From Hygrocybe punicea (taxonomy: Eukaryota; Basidiomycota; Agaricomycetes; Agaricales; Hygrophoraceae): a stretch of 64,000 nucleotides of DNA. The position numbers were made by a program, and so were the translations under genes. Within the stretch, counting starts at the first letter, position 1. Each line of letters begins with the position of its first letter. The notes beneath the pieces were generated by a model. It did not search any database, was not told where the DNA came from, and was given only the letters and a program-made list of their open reading frames with translations. Where the stretch lies: positions 4,650,001 through 4,714,000 of the forward strand of contig OY744470.1 of assembly GCA_963556145.1 (NCBI GenBank). Reading direction: 5' to 3'. Positions 27,924-41,331 of the stretch are shown here, piece by piece.

Positions 27924-30269
27924 ATGAATCCCCACAACATCATCCGTGTCTGCATTGCATGTTTGACTTATCTATATTTCCTTGCAAATGCAACATTATT
28001 TCCACAACTATGCCAAGACAAACTTATGTATATCTCTCCTGAACCAATTTCCTGTCCTGTGATATCGACCTTGACCCAAGAATTGGGTGTTTTTCAAAGA
28101 AAACTCATAGAACATGAGTTGGCCCCAGATCAGGGCGATGCAACAATATTGATGCAAATAAATGCAACACTATATGTAAAGATCATTGGAATAACAAAAG
28201 AAACAAAAGATAACTTGACAGTCGATCCATTATTCGTTTGGACTACATTTAAAAATAGCGCCTTCAAAATGCGAATACGTTCTATTCAATATGCCAGAAC
28301 ATATTTCTTACCTCCTAAATATCTCTTTGCTTTGTATTGTCTTCTCAAACCTATCACTGTCCAATGTCGTTGTAAAATGATCAAAGCATTGCTCATGCGA
28401 TCACTATTGAGACGACATGATTTCAAAACATATTTATTTCATTGTATTACTAGTTCTCTATCACATGCAACGTTGCTGTGGACCACACTATGTTTCATAA
28501 TACGGCATAGCTGTTCAAACATAATTGTGTTCAATTTGAATTTATTCGGACACTTGTTTAAATCTTTATATATAAATTTCGTTCATAGATATGACTACAT
28601 TGGTGGTGGTAAACGAATACCAACATTCAAGTTTAGCTTTCTTCAATCTTTTATGCTACCGTCTAATAATATCAACCATGATTCTGACATATTATTCGAA
28701 TATGTGGGGCATATTGATGAACAAACAGCCAACACTTTATATGAAGATAGAAAAACATATGCATGTGTTAAAATGCCTTTACATGAACTTCTGCCAAATT
28801 TGACAGTGAAGGATATTGGTGAAATAACAACAATACATGGTATATATTTGTCAAAGACATTACGAAGATTACATGGACAAGATCTATCTGTGGCATTAAT
28901 GGGGCATAATTGTTCAGCTTGTGATGCTCATGTTTCTATTTTTCATGTGCATGATATTAAATCACATAAAGACCTGTGTAAACAGTGGTACAGAAGACAA
29001 AAAATGACAGAAACATATGAGTGCGGCAAAGAAGAAACTCAGGCTCAAATGAAAGAAGAATTGGACAAGTCAGATGAGCAATTATTTCCTCCTCCTCCTC
29101 CATCTATTGAATTGAAGGAAACCATAATCAGCAACTGGTGCAGAGATACATCACCTGAATGTTTCCAAGAAAGTGGGTGTGCTGTATGTGGTCAATTGGT
29201 TGCATTGAAAAACATGTCTTTATTGTCAAAGACGAAGGTTAATCTGAAAATATTAACTAGAGACAATATGGGAATCACAAGATGTGAACGATATCATTGT
29301 TCTGATCCAATAGAGGATATCAAAGGTCCAGTGCTAGATGACACATGTAAATGGATATGCAAACCATGTGTGCTCAGTCTGAATAAAGGCCAAACTCCCA
29401 AATATGCTTTGGCGAATGGACTTTGGATGGGAAGAATTCCTGCACAACTTCAAAATCTAACATTTGCTGAACAACTTTTGATTGCCCGTGTTCGTCACAA
29501 CAAATGTATTGTTCGTGTCTCCTCTGGGATGCATAAAATGAAAGCAAATGCCATCATGTTTCAAAACCCAACACCAAAGATATATCAACGGTTGCCTCCA
29601 ACAATTAAAGAACTTGATGAAGTGCTAGCGTTTATTTTCACTGGTCCTGCCAGACCAACTCCAGAAGACATGGAGCGAACGCCTTTATTGGTTCGCCGAA
29701 GGCGAGTTTCTGCAGCTTTAGAATGGCTGAAATTGAATCACATGGATTACTATGATTTAGATATCTCCTATGAAAATCTAGCACAATATCCAGATCATGA
29801 AATTCCTGTTGTGGTTGCATATCGACCAGCAGACACAAATAAGGAACCAGAAGCCACTAGTGCATTTGACAATGAAGTGGAAGATGGTGTGGAAGATGGG
29901 CCTTGTCCCTTTGTTGTTAGTGGAGTAACTGGCGAAAATCTAGATATTACAAGTCCAAAGGCATTAATAGCTAGAGCGACCAAGCACTTGATAGATGACC
30001 ATGGTGGTGTTCTTGCCATAAGCCATGCTAGAAATCCAGAATCGTTCTTTAATAATCCTCAGTTATATCCTATGATGTTTCCCTGCCTATTTCCATATGG
30101 CTTGGGTGGTATTAGCAGCATAGACAATGATGTTTTAAGCATCAGTGATATGATGCACAAAAGACATCTCCTGATGTACCATGACAAAAGATTTCAAACC
30201 GATCCCTATTTTCCATTGCATTCAATCAAGAACAAATCAAGGACAGTACAACCGGAGGATATTTGTTGA
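27924..30269 (+). pseudogene. H2 replicase, N-terminal part
   Basis: An open frame of 781 codons from an ATG. Aligned with H1 from about residue 225 (YIGGGKRIPTFKFS, LPNLTVKDIGEITTIHGIYL, NCSACDAH, SGCAVCGQLVALKN, ALANGLWMGRIPAQLQNLTF, FPYGLGGI), then MHKRHLLMYHDKRF at the start of the Rep region. It lacks the 19-residue repeats of H1. The frame leaves the replicase at about 30217: compared with H1, four bases are missing after FPL, probably by slippage between two TTG copies. The final HSIKNKSRTVQPEDIC is out of frame. Confidence 0.75.
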
Positions 30270-30961
30270 CTAATAAACATAATTTCAACGATATTGCAGA
30301 TCGCCTGATGAATATCAATACAGCTGTTTTGGATGACCTCTCTAAGAGATTATCTAGAGGTGATAGAGTCAAACCAGATACATCAAAAGAGAAAGCATGC
30401 TATAAACTCATTTCTGATCTGGATCACGTAGCTGGTCAGGTCAAAGGTTCAATTACTAACAAGAAATACATGCGAAATGAGATTTGGTCTCTGATATCCT
30501 ATATTGGTGCTCCGACTTGGTTTATCACTTTTGCACCTGCAGACATCAATCACCCACTATGCTTATATTATGCTGACAACAAAGAAAAGTTTTATCCTAA
30601 ACTACGTCTACCCCAGGATTGTTACAAACTAATTGCAAACAATCCAGTTGCTGGAGCCCGCTTTTTTCACTTTACTACTGAAATGTTCATCAAACATATA
30701 TTAGGAATAAATGAATCTCATCCTGGCCTGTATGGAAACACATCAGGTTATTATGCAACGATAGAGGAACAAGGACGTCTTACCTTGCATCTTCATATGC
30801 TGTTGTAGATAAAGGGATGCTTTACACCTCAGGAAATACGTGACAAAATTATGGGTGAAAATTCTGACTTTCAGAAAAGATTAGTGGAATATTTGGAAAG
30901 TTTGTGTGTAGGACAATTCATGACAGGTTCTAAAGATGAGGTATCACAGAAAATGGAACAG
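30218..30961 (+). pseudogene. H2 replicase, Rep HUH region
   Basis: After the deletion the replicase continues in the frame of TTGGYLLTNKHNFNDIADRL, SITNKKYMRNEIWSLISYIG, APADINHPLCLYYAD and LTLHLHMLL (the HUH site). A TAG at 30806-30808 replaces the Trp that H1 has just after the HUH site. The frame stays open beyond it (FTPQEIRDKI, GQFMTGSKDEVSQKMEQ) up to copy D. Confidence 0.75.
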
Positions 30962-32082
30962 ACTTGTTTAGTGGGCCAGTGCTGCGCATGGCATGAACGA
31001 GTTCTTTTTTTCTCCTCTCCACTTCCATGATGAAGTAAACAATTGCATAAAGCATGTTACATATGGTATAAGATACATAGCATATGTTGTATACTGCCAA
31101 TTGTTCTAATAAGCCCATCTCTCACCTCAGCAACATGAAAAGTAGAAAAAATAAAACTATATAAAGTGTCTTGAGTGTTCATCAACCTCCTCTCTTACTG
31201 TCATGTCTTCTGTGTTGTATCATTATATAATATTCTCAGCCATAAAAGAAATGTTGAGGAAGCAATAGCTCAACTGTCAAATACAACTGTCTCCTAAACA
31301 TTATGATAATAATTGACTTATGAATACAGCTGTGCTTGGTGATTGGGCTAATGTTACATATGACATGAACAAAGTCTTTTTTCTTTTATTAGATTTTTGT
31401 TTGTATGATTATTATGAACACCATAATTTTATTTGAAATATATAATTAGCATATAAGATAATGTATATATACAGCAATATCACATTGAATTTTATGTTTT
31501 AAGTAAAAATATCAGTATATTATCTGAGTTAAGCTCATTTCTGCTTATATGGCTGATATTTCCATATATAGTAATAGTGGTCACATGTGACTATGACTCC
31601 TGTGATCAGCTCAAAATTTAGCATTTATAGTGTAAAATTACCTTATATGGTTAGACTGGTCACATGTGACTGTCACCATTGTGATCAGTAAAAAATTTGC
31701 TATACAATGTCAGAAATTGCCTTATATGGTTAGAATGGTCACATGTGACTGTCACACCTTGCCCAAAATGGTTATATTAGTCAGCAGTTCAATTTTCAGC
31801 TGATTCCGATAAGAATTGAAGTCAGTATGAATATTTTGAATATAATTTGAAGGTAATGTGTCTTTTCTAAGGCAACCCATATTTGAATGCTTATGTAAGC
31901 TTGTCCACACATGGCTAGGACCACATGTTATTTTTCAGTATAGCAACTAGAATCATATCTTTTACCAAAAAAAAAAGTCCCCTACATACGATCAACTTCA
32001 TTAATTAATTAATTAATTATGAACCCTCACTGAACCAGGTCTGATAAAGAACGAGTCTTTTAATAAATTAAAAGAACTCGTA
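30962..32082 (-). mobile_element. Non-autonomous Helitron-like element, copy D
   Basis: 1121 bp, complete, inverted relative to H2. Minus strand: TACGAGTTCTTTT at 32082 to CTAAACAAGT at 30962. H2 reads EQ before it and TMSK after it; joining the flanks directly gives EQTMSK, which aligns with QSMQK of H1 with no extra or missing base. No target-site duplication is therefore present. Confidence 0.88.
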
Positions 32083-33417
32083 ACAATGTCGAAACCTGAA
32101 TATCAACCACCAACATGTGTCATGCCAGATCCACCATCATATAATTGTTCCATGAATTGTCAATATCACAACAAAAGATCAACATGGTGGCAAAGGTTTC
32201 AAGATGTTGTAGATGATCTTTTATTGTGATTAAATGTACATAACAGGCATGATGGCAAAAAAAAGCCATACTGTCTTAATTCGAAAGGTGAATGTAAACG
32301 ACGATTTCCCCGTGATATCTTTCAACAAACCTTTGTAGAACCTAATACTGGTGCTCTCAACCTCAAGCATGGTGAACCTTGGATGAACACGGTGACACCT
32401 GAAGTTACATATATGCTACGATGCAATTCTGATGTGACCAGCTTATTATCAGGTACTGCTATAAAGGCCATAGTTGCATACATAACAGATTATATTACAA
32501 AATTCTCCTTGAAGACCTATAGCATTTTTGAAGTGATAAAAAGTATTTTTGATAAGAATTCCGAAATGATTGGTGGCGACCTGAAAAGAAAAGACAAAGT
32601 CAGAAAGCTGTTTACACAAATAGTCAATTCACTCACCTCCAAAATGGAAATTGGTGCTCCAATGGCTTCATTATATGTCCTTGGAAATCCTGATCACTAC
32701 ACCAGTCATAAATTCGTGCCATTCTTTTGGAGATCTTATGTTAAAGAGGTTATCAGTGCATGGTCTGATGAAGAAATTCCTAATATATGTGAAGACCAAA
32801 ATAATGCACAAAAGGTTGTTATTGGTAAGAATAATGGCGCATACATTGGACTTTCCAAAGTAAATAATTATATGTTCAGACCCGCCTTGTATGATAATGT
32901 ATCACTGTATGACTGGATACGTCTTGCCACTATGGAACCAAAGAAAAGACGCACCAAAACAAAGACCAAAAGGGCCAGAAAAGAACCAGTGCAAAACCAA
33001 ATTTTTGACAATCTAGGCTGTGATGATTTGTCTGACTCTTGCACTGAACCTACTAATGTTGACTATTCCAGTGATGACAACTTGTCTGATGTCGTTGATA
33101 ATGATATACTCATGGAGATAGATGAAATTCCAAAACCTGATAGTTTGAATAGACATGCAGGCACAGAAATAGCTGATAAAACAAATGAAGTTGATCTTAA
33201 TAAATTGACAAAATTTGAAAATGATTATACTTTACATCCCAATCATCCACAATATCTTACCCACCATGCCAAAATGAAAGGGAATGATCCTTTCATAGTT
33301 CCTAATTTTATTCCAAACACTTTGCCAAGGGCTGACCGTGGTAATCGAGAATATTATTGTTGTACAATGTTAACGTTTTTTCAAGCTATGGAGAAGTGGC
33401 AAAGAACTCAAAAGTAA
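32083..33417 (+). pseudogene. H2 replicase, Rep tyrosine region
   Basis: It resumes with MSKPEYQPPTCVMPDPPSYN, has a TGA at 32227-32229 (after VVDDLLL), then runs through CKRRFPRDIF, TSLLSGTAIKAIVAYITDYI (paired Tyr), MEIGAPMASLYVLGNPDHYT and an acidic linker. The frame is lost at about 33390 in the stretch that corresponds to H1 LFKPWRSG. Confidence 0.75.
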
Positions 33418-35901
33418 ATTACAAACATGGGATAATGCTTTTATAGACCACGAGTTTTCTAAAAGAGAACTAGAGATCATGAAATACTTTGGTCTGCGGT
33501 ATGAATGTTTGGATGCAAGAGATGATTTCTCTGCTAAACGTCAGAAGAATAATACTGCAAATATAAGGTATTCATGGGCGACCTCAAACGGTCTTGATGA
33601 ACTGGATGACATGCACAATGCTGAATTTGCATTTAATGGCGACGACTTCAACAACAATATTGATGAAGACAATAATGACACGGAAATACTCCTGAAACTT
33701 GGTCAAAAAGGACAAAAGAGGAAAGATCAAATGCTGATAGCTGAAAGAACTTTGAAAAGGTCAGGGTGGCTCGATGATTGTATTGATGGTACCCCAGATA
33801 TAGGACCGTTGATACCTATAGAACCACCTGTAGTACAATCAGCAAAATTGTGGAGAACTGCAGTCCTTGCAAAGAAAAAGGAAATCATCGATGACAGAAA
33901 TAAAAATTTACCAACAAACACAGCAACCATAAATAAATTGGGAAATTTTCAATATAATGATGTCAAGATAGTGGATGCAGCATACATCAACCATATGTTT
34001 ATTCCTGCAAACAGAGCTGATCGTCATCTTATTGATGTAACTATCAATGATTACAAGTTGAACACTGACCAAAAGAGAGCATTTCATATCATTGCGAATC
34101 ACTCTACCTTGATTAATGGTTCTGATAAGCTACGCATGTATCTTGGTGGGATGGCAGGCACAGGGAAATCACAAGTCATCAAAGCATTGACTAGTTTTTT
34201 TGGTAAACACAACGAAAATCATCGATTTGTGGTTCTTGCACCAACCGGTGGTGCTGCTGCCCTTGTAAATGGATCCACATATCACTCCATCCTTGGAATT
34301 AATCAGGGAGGATCATCTCGTTCCCTTGCACAAGTACGTGCCAATCTTGATGGTGTGGATTACATTTTCATTGATGAGGTGTCAATGTTATCTTGCAGAG
34401 ATATGTATAAAATCAGTGCTCAGTGTGCAAAAGCACGTGGTGTTTATGATGAACCCTTTGGTGGCATTAATATGATATTTGCAGGAGATTTTGGCCAACT
34501 TCCACCAGCTATGAGTGGTGCTCCTTTGTACTCTGGAACTGTTGGTGTCCAAATCAATTCCAGTCAAACTATACCAAATCAGGAAGCTGCTATAGGCAAA
34601 GCTCTTTGGCATCAGATTACAACGGTTGTTATATTATGTGAAAATATGAGACAAACCAATCAGTCAAAAGATGATGTCCAACTGAGACAGGTGTTGGATA
34701 CAAAGCATGTACTGAAGAAGATATTGCATTCCTTCACACTTGCATCGCAGGAAAAGGTCCAAATGATCCAAAATTAGCCCAAAAGAAATTCAGGAATGTA
34801 TCAGTTGTAACTGCATTGAATGCACAAAAAGACAAAATCAATGAACTTGGTATTCAACGTTTTGCTGCTGAAAATAAAAGACCATTAACATCATTTTATT
34901 CTATAGATAGATGGAATGATACTACTAGTTCCAATAGCAAAAGAAAATCTCATCACATGTCAACAATTTTGGATCCTATTCGACACACAAAGATATTGGA
35001 ACCTTCACTCCAAAAGCTACTTTGGAGCCAACCACATGCATCATCCTCTGATCATATACCAGGAAGATTGGACTTATGTGTAGGCATGCCAGTGATGCTG
35101 AGGAACAATGATGCAACAGAGTGCTGCATTACCAAAGGAGCAGAGGGCATAGTTGTGGGTTGGCAGAGTGCAATAGGTCCTGAGCAACAAACTGTACTGG
35201 ACACTTTATTTGTCAGATTATTGAATCCTCCAAAAAAAATTAACATAGAAGGACTTCCTGAAAATGTTGTGCCGATTACAAAACATGTCACTTCCACCAT
35301 GTGCTCATTACCCAATGATGATGTGATATCTTTGTCAAGAGAACAAGTGTTGGTACTACCTAATTTTGCAATGACTGATTATGCATGTCAAGGACGTACT
35401 CGTCCTAACAATGTAGTTGACCTCAGTAGTTGTAGAAACCACCAATCCTATTATACTTGCTTATCAAGAAGTGCTTCTGCAGCAGGAACTATCATCATGC
35501 AAGGCTTTGATCCTAAAGTAATTACTGGGGGTGTTTCTGGATATCTCCGGCAAGAATTCAGAGAATTGGAACTACTTGATGAGATTACCAAACTGAAATA
35601 TCAAGGACTCTTACCAGACCATGTCAAGGGAGATCAGCGAAATTCTATCATTGATCAATTTAGAAAATGGAAAGGAAAGTCATATATTCCAAAAAACATT
35701 CATCATGCTATCGCATGGAAAGCCACGGAGCAACTAAATCAATACACAACACAGCCCTCTCCATGGCAATTAATTAAACCTATGAACAAAAATCAAAAGG
35801 CAGATTTCAGAAACCTCAACTTTGTTCCTGCAAAAGGAACTGTTCCAGTCACTGTTGCTCATAAAAATTCCACAGCCAAGGTATTGCAAAATAAAAAATG
35901 A
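33390..35901 (+). pseudogene. H2 PIF1-like helicase
   Basis: In pieces: WRSGKELKSKLQTWDNAFID, then the frame at 33479 with Walker A YLGGMAGTGKSQ (about 34140) and Walker B YIFIDEVSMLS. A second frameshift at about 34695 follows. The frame then reads YKACTEEDIAFLHTCIAGKG and continues at 34816 (QKDKINELGIQRFA, CVGMPVMLRNNDAT, NFAMTDYACQGRTRP, YTCLSRSASAAGTIIMQGFD). TGA at 35899-35901. All helicase motifs are still readable, so decay is recent relative to the other relics. Confidence 0.75.
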
Positions 35902-36152
35902 AAATTAGAACATCTTGTAAGTTCATCTTCCATAGTGAAAAAAAGACAAAAAACAAGTACTATTGAATTAAATGAACCAAAAGGGTTTATATGGGATGCG
36001 CAAGATTGGAGCTGTGCTTACGATTCACTCTTTACAATACTACTAGCAATATGGAATGAAGATCCATCAAGTTGGAATAAAAGATTCAATAGCATTACGA
36101 GTTCTTTTAATTTATTAAAAGACTCGTTCTTTGTCAGACCTGGTTCAGTGAG

Positions 36153-39100
36153 TAGGGTATAACATGGGTTCGGGTTTACCCGAGGGTTCCCTATAATGGG
36201 TGCCGCGGTTCCGGGTATGGGTTGCCGATTCAGCACCCCAGGCAATACCGTACCCGAAATCGCGGTTCTCCGGGTTTCACGGGTTCCCACGCCTGACTTC
36301 GACAATTCCCCGTGTTTCATTGCTCTCCGTTGATGGGTCCAATTCATTCAGCATCGTCGACCATGCTGCCCTCCCACTTCTCGAAATCCCGTCTGCAAAT
36401 CCCGTTCAGTATTTGCTTCGATGTTGTTAGTCGTTGCAACACACTCATGGATCCATCGGGCAGTATTTTTTTTGATCTGCGGATCAGTCCAATCTCTGTG
36501 CGTATAAAGTCTCCTCCTTTTTCTCTCTCCCATATCTCTTACCCACCATGCCCACCGCCAAAAAGACCCCTTCCGAATCCACGTCTGCTAAACGCGCTCA
36601 AAAGAGCGTTACTACTACTTCGCTTCACAGGACTCCCTCAACTCACTCGATCTTGTCTACCACATCCCAGCCTCCCGATGATCCGATCGAGGTCGATTCC
36701 GATACTGAGAAGTCTGACAGTGAGAAGCCCGATAGCCCGGAAGAAGAACTCGGTAAGTGCTCACCTTCTGCTGATTAGAGTCTTACGAGCTTCGGATTCA
36801 GCTAAAGCAAAACTAACATGGCGCTCGCCAATCTATCAATTCTTCAAAACCGATGTCACCATCAAATACGACGACCAGAAACGTCTCTACCATTGGTTCC
36901 GCTGCGCAGCCCGGGTCTGTAAAGGTGGTGGAGGCGTACGGCGTTATCAGGACAAGAAGGACAAGTCCTCCACCGGAAACCTCAGACATCACGCCGAAAG
37001 GTGCTGGGGTCTAGAGGCTGTCCAGAATGTTTCCACTCTGGGTGCAAAGGAAACGTCCTCGAATGGTTCCATCTTCGCCTCGTTTGCCAGACAAGGCCAG
37101 AAGCCTGTGAACGTCTCTCATCGCTCTCACACGAATGCTGAAGCACGGTACGTTATATTTGTGGCATATGGGTATCTAACAATTTCCTCTTTAGTGCTCA
37201 TCTCGTCAAGTGGGTCACGGAGAGCAGGCGTCCTGCAAACATTGTGAACGACCCTGAACTCCAGGAACTCCTTACGGCTGGTCGACCCAAGCTCGAGCTT
37301 CCCTCACCGATCACTGTCGCACGCGATGTCAAGGCTGCTTTCGAGAGGTGCAAAGATCGCGTTGCCAAATTACTACAGGTAAAACATCCGTTCAGACATA
37401 TCGCAGCTCACGAATTTCTCAAACAGGACCACCCTGGACGCTTGCATTTTGCCACCGATGCCTGGACGTCACCGAATCACCGTGCTTTCGTTGCGTGGAC
37501 CGTCCACCTTGAGCATCAAGGCCACATGCTCGGATTTCTGTTGGACACCGTCGAGGTGCCTGAGTCTCACACTGGAGCGACATTGGCACGGGAATTCCAC
37601 AATATGTTGGTTCGTTTTGGGTTGGAGAACAAAGTACGAGCAATAGATGAACTTTCTGCTAACCCGCTGATTTATCATTGCTAGATCCTGACATTCAACG
37701 GCGACAATGCCTCCTGCAACGACAAGCAGACCACCTGTCTTGCTGCCAAAGCCAACTCTTTCGAGGAGTACAATCGAGTTCGCTGTTTTAACCATACAGT
37801 GCAACTTTCGGCCAAAACACTCATCAAACCTTTCAACGCGGGCCTGGGTGCCGCATCGCCTCTGGCTTCTGATGAGGAGGGTGAAGATGTTGATGTTCTT
37901 GATGTCTACGCAGCCGTGAATGAGGACGAGGAAGGAGAATCTGATGAAATCCGCGAAGACGAAGACGATGATGGGGTGGATGAGTTGCAGGAATTGACTG
38001 AGCGCGAGCGTGAACAGTTGTTGGAGGACACGGCTGCAGTCCGTGAAACCGTTACCAAGGTATGTTACCTGCATTTCCAACAAGGACATCACTAACGCCC
38101 AGCAGATCCGGAACCTGTCCTTCGCTATCATTCATTCAACTACCATCGCTCTTCCGGCCTGGCGATCCATCTGCACCGCCAAAGGGCTCAAACCCAATCT
38201 CATTCCACGTGATGTCGTCACACGCTGGAACTCGACATATGATATGATGTGCTTTGCCCTGAGGTATCGCATTGCCATTGACGCTATCACTGCCGACAAG
38301 GCACTTAAGCTGCGCAAATATGAGCTTGTGGACGATGATTGGGCAATCATTCAGGATCTTGTGGCCGTCCTCGAGGTGAGGCATTTATCTTATCTATGTA
38401 GCGATGTACTCTAATGGTATACAGCTTTACAAAAAGGCGACAATATTCTTCTCAAGTGATGTAGCTAGCGTTGCTGCTGTGATTCCGGCCATAGACAAGC
38501 TCGAAAGTAATCTCAATGCACACACGGGGAAAACATACCATCCGGCAATCCTCGCTGCCATGAAGTTGGCTCGCAAGAAGATCAATCGGTACTACTCTCT
38601 CACAGATCTTTCCAGCGTCTACAGGATCTCTATGGGTGAGTGTTTGGCCTGTTTCTTTACTGCTGACTACAATTTCCTTCTCAGTGCTTCATCCTGGTCT
38701 AAAGCTCGAGTATTTCCGTCAGCAAGAGTGGGAGGAGGAGTGGATCGAGACTGCCAAAAACTTAGTTCGAGACGAGTTCAACCGCAATTATTTGAAGAAC
38801 GTTGGTGATCCCAACTCGGCATCCGAGACCGGTGATGTATGTTTGTCACCATTTTATCGGTCAAGGCTAATGTGTGACGATGTCAGGGCTCTGGCGGTGA
38901 TAACGATTTCAGCAATATCTCTGTTAAGAATGTCGCAAGGGCTCGGGATGAGTATGAGGAATACTTGCGTCATCCGGTTGAGAATGTCAAAGACCCACTT
39001 GCATGGTGGTATGACAATCGTTTCATTTACCCTAACTTATCTAGGATGGCTCTCGACTATCTCAGCGCCCCTGCCACATCAACAGCGGTTGAGCGAGTTT

Positions 39101-39512
39101 TTTCACAGGGTCGTGGTCTTCTCAATTTCACGCGAAACCGACTCACCCCTGCATCCATTCGTGCTAACCTCTGCCTCGGCGACTGGTGCCGCAAAGGCCT
39201 TGTGGAGATGGCGGATCTACTGGCAGCAGTCAGGGAGAAGAAGAGGAAACGGGCTGAGTCTGATGTTGAAGAGACCGAAGAACCCCCCCCCGTAGCATAG
39301 ATATATTGTCCCGCCCCCCGTCTTGCAATGAAAACCCGCGGTAATGTCTGCAGTTACCGAGTTTGATGCGGTTACCGAATTGGAACCGGTTACCTTGAGA
39401 ACCCATGCTAAACGGGTAAGGTTCGGGTTGAGACCCGTTCTGGGTGCGGTTTCAAAGGGTTCGGGTCCGGTGTTCTAAAAAGTGACCCGGGGGTTACCCG
39501 TGTTATACCCTA
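36153..39512 (+). mobile_element. Complete hAT DNA transposon
   Basis: 3360 bp. Ends TAGGGTATAACATGGGT and ACCCGTGTTATACCCTA form near-perfect terminal inverted repeats. The flanking TCAGTGAG (36145-36152 and 39513-39520) is the 8 bp target duplication typical of hAT. Subterminal regions are rich in GGGTT/AACCC words, likely transposase binding sites (inference). The transposase gene inside shows no disabling change. Confidence 0.93.
36548..39300 (+). CDS. hAT transposase, intact nine-exon gene
   Basis: Exons 36548-36752, 36802-37147, 37195-37378, 37427-37633, 37685-38059, 38103-38375, 38425-38635, 38685-38836 and 38887-39300 give 788 residues with consistent phases and no stop. The intron at 37379-37426 is itself open, so it could be retained, and the acceptor at 38102 has a CAGCAG alternative. 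A BED-type zinc finger spans FRCAARVCKG ... STGNLRHHAERCW. The catalytic core shows FATDAWTSPNHRAF, LTFNGDNASC, CFNHTVQLSAK and VTRWNSTYDM. An acidic insert lies between. The C-terminal hAT dimerisation region is YPNLSRMALDYLSAPATSTA followed by VERVFSQGRGLLN. The basic C-terminal EKKRKRAE is a likely nuclear signal. Confidence 0.92.
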
Positions 39513-41331
39513 TCAGTGAGGGTTCGTAATTAATTAATTAATGAAGTTGATCGTATGTAGGGGACTTTTTTTTGGGGCAAAAGATATGATTCTACTTGTT
39601 ATACTGAAAAATAACATGTGGTCCAAGCCATGTGTGGACAAGCTTACATAAGCATCCAAATATGGGTTGCCTCAGAAAAGACACATTACCTTCAAATTAT
39701 ATTCAAAATATTCATACTGACTTCAATTCTTATCGGAATCAGCTGAAAATTGAACTGCTAACTAATATAACCATTTCGGGCAAAGTGTGACAGTCACATG
39801 TGACCAATCTAACCATATAAGGCAATTTCTGATATTGTATAGCAAATTTTTTACTGATCACAATGGTAATAGTCACATGTGACCAGTCTAACCATATAAG
39901 GCAATTTTACACTATATATGCAAAATTTTTAGCTGATCACAGGAGTTATAGTCACATGTGACCACTATTACTATATATGGAAATATCAGCCATATAAGCA
40001 GAAATGAGCTTAACTCAGATAATATACTGATATTTTTACTTAAAACATAAAATTCAATGTGATATTGCTGTATATATACATTATCTTATATGCTAATTAT
40101 ATATTTCAAATAAAATTATGGTGTTCATAATAATCATACAAACAAAAATCCAATAAAAGAAAAAAGACTTTGTTCATGTCATATGTAACATTAGCCCAAT
40201 CACCAAGCACAGCTGTATTCATAAGTCAATTATTATCATAATGTTTAGGAGACAGTTGTATTTGACAGTTGACCTATTGCTTCCTCAACATTTCTTTTAT
40301 GGCTGAGAATATTATATAATGATACAACACAGAAGACATGACAGTAAGAGAGGAGGTTGATGAACAGTCAAGACACTTTATGTAGTTTATTTTTTCTACT
40401 TTTCATGTTGCTGAGGTGAGAGATGGGCTTATTAGAACAATTGGCAGTATACAAAATATGATATATATCTTATACCATATGTAACATGCTTTATGCAATT
40501 GTTTACTTCATCATGGAAGTGGAGAGGAGAAAAAAAGAACTCGTTCATGCCATGCGCAGCACTGGCCCACTAAACAAGTCAATGAAATATTAAAGATTTT
40601 GGGCTTAGGATTCAAACAATCAAAGAATAACAGAACAGATTCAGAAACAGTTAGAAATACAATCAGATACTTATTGCATCAAGATAAACCCGAAATATTT
40701 CCTTATGGTCAAGTTGGCATTGCCATAAGTGATTTGGCCCATTATATAATGAAAGCAAATGAACCAATGACTTCAACTTGTCTTAAATGTATCAATTGTG
40801 AAAACATAACCATTCTGGAAAATGATAGATGTGACGCCATCTTTCATTGTTCATATTCATTTTCTGGAACAATCTCAACATGTCTTGCTCAAATCATAGT
40901 TAATAGACAACGGCACAAATGTCAATTGTGTTGGGGAGAGATTACTAAATTTATTGCATTTAACAAAATTCCACCTCTAATCATGTTTACAGTTGACTCT
41001 ATTGAGAATTTAATAATTAGTCAAGTTATAAACTTGTCAATTGATGACATATCCACTGCTTACACATTGAGAGGAATTGTGTACTTTGGTGATGCACATT
41101 TTACTGCCCGCATATTCATCAACAGTATGGTATGGTTTCATGATGGTATATCAACCAGATCAATTTGTATTAATGAAGGTGATATAGATGACTTTTCAAA
41201 TATTAATTTATTGTCATGTAATGGTAATAATGCTGTACTGTTTATATATGCTCAATCTTAATATGTGTTCTCTTGCTAAAAGAAGGGACGAGTAACATGC
41301 CATGCAAAGCAATGGCCCACACCCCACTAGT

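Larger units (their letters stand above)
36096..40579 (+). mobile_element. Non-autonomous Helitron-like element, copy E, split by hAT
   Basis: TACGAGTTC start at 36096, CTAAACAAGT end at 40579; about 1116 bp once the hAT element and its duplicated target are removed. The flanks join without duplication (H2 codons ...AGC AT|C AAT GAA), which also fixes the element ends to the base. Confidence 0.88.
35902..41262 (+). pseudogene. H2 USP-like domain, split by copy E
   Basis: After the TGA the same frame continues with VKKRQKTSTIELNEPKGFIW and DWSCAYDSLFTILLAIWNED (Cys box), then is cut at 36095. It resumes at 40580 with NEILKILGLGF, then LKCINCEN and CQLCWGE (CxxC pairs), AHFTARIFI (His box) and VWFHDGIST, ending VLFIYAQS. 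Joining 36095 to 40580 restores the frame exactly. In H1 this domain was fused to the helicase, and here the fusion is visible apart from one stop. Confidence 0.75.
27924..41331 (+). mobile_element. Helitron-type element H2, decayed and nested
   Basis: The same protein order as H1 (DUF6570-like part, HUH/Tyr Rep, PIF1-like helicase, USP-like domain), but with a 4 bp deletion near 30216, in-frame stops at 30806, 32227 and 35899, frameshifts near 33390 and 34695, and two inserted non-autonomous copies (D and E). Copy E in turn holds a hAT element. The right end, about 41287-41331, keeps CATGCCATGC, TGGCCCAC and a final CTAGT, matching the H1/copy 3' end in degraded form. The 5' end was not located. 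Confidence 0.8.

Noticed and set aside
37379..37426. Coding reading of the 48 bp segment between hAT exons 3 and 4
   Set aside because: It is open and in frame, but GT-AG edges and the typical intron length, and the smooth join LLQ-DHPGRLHF, favour an intron; retention stays possible.
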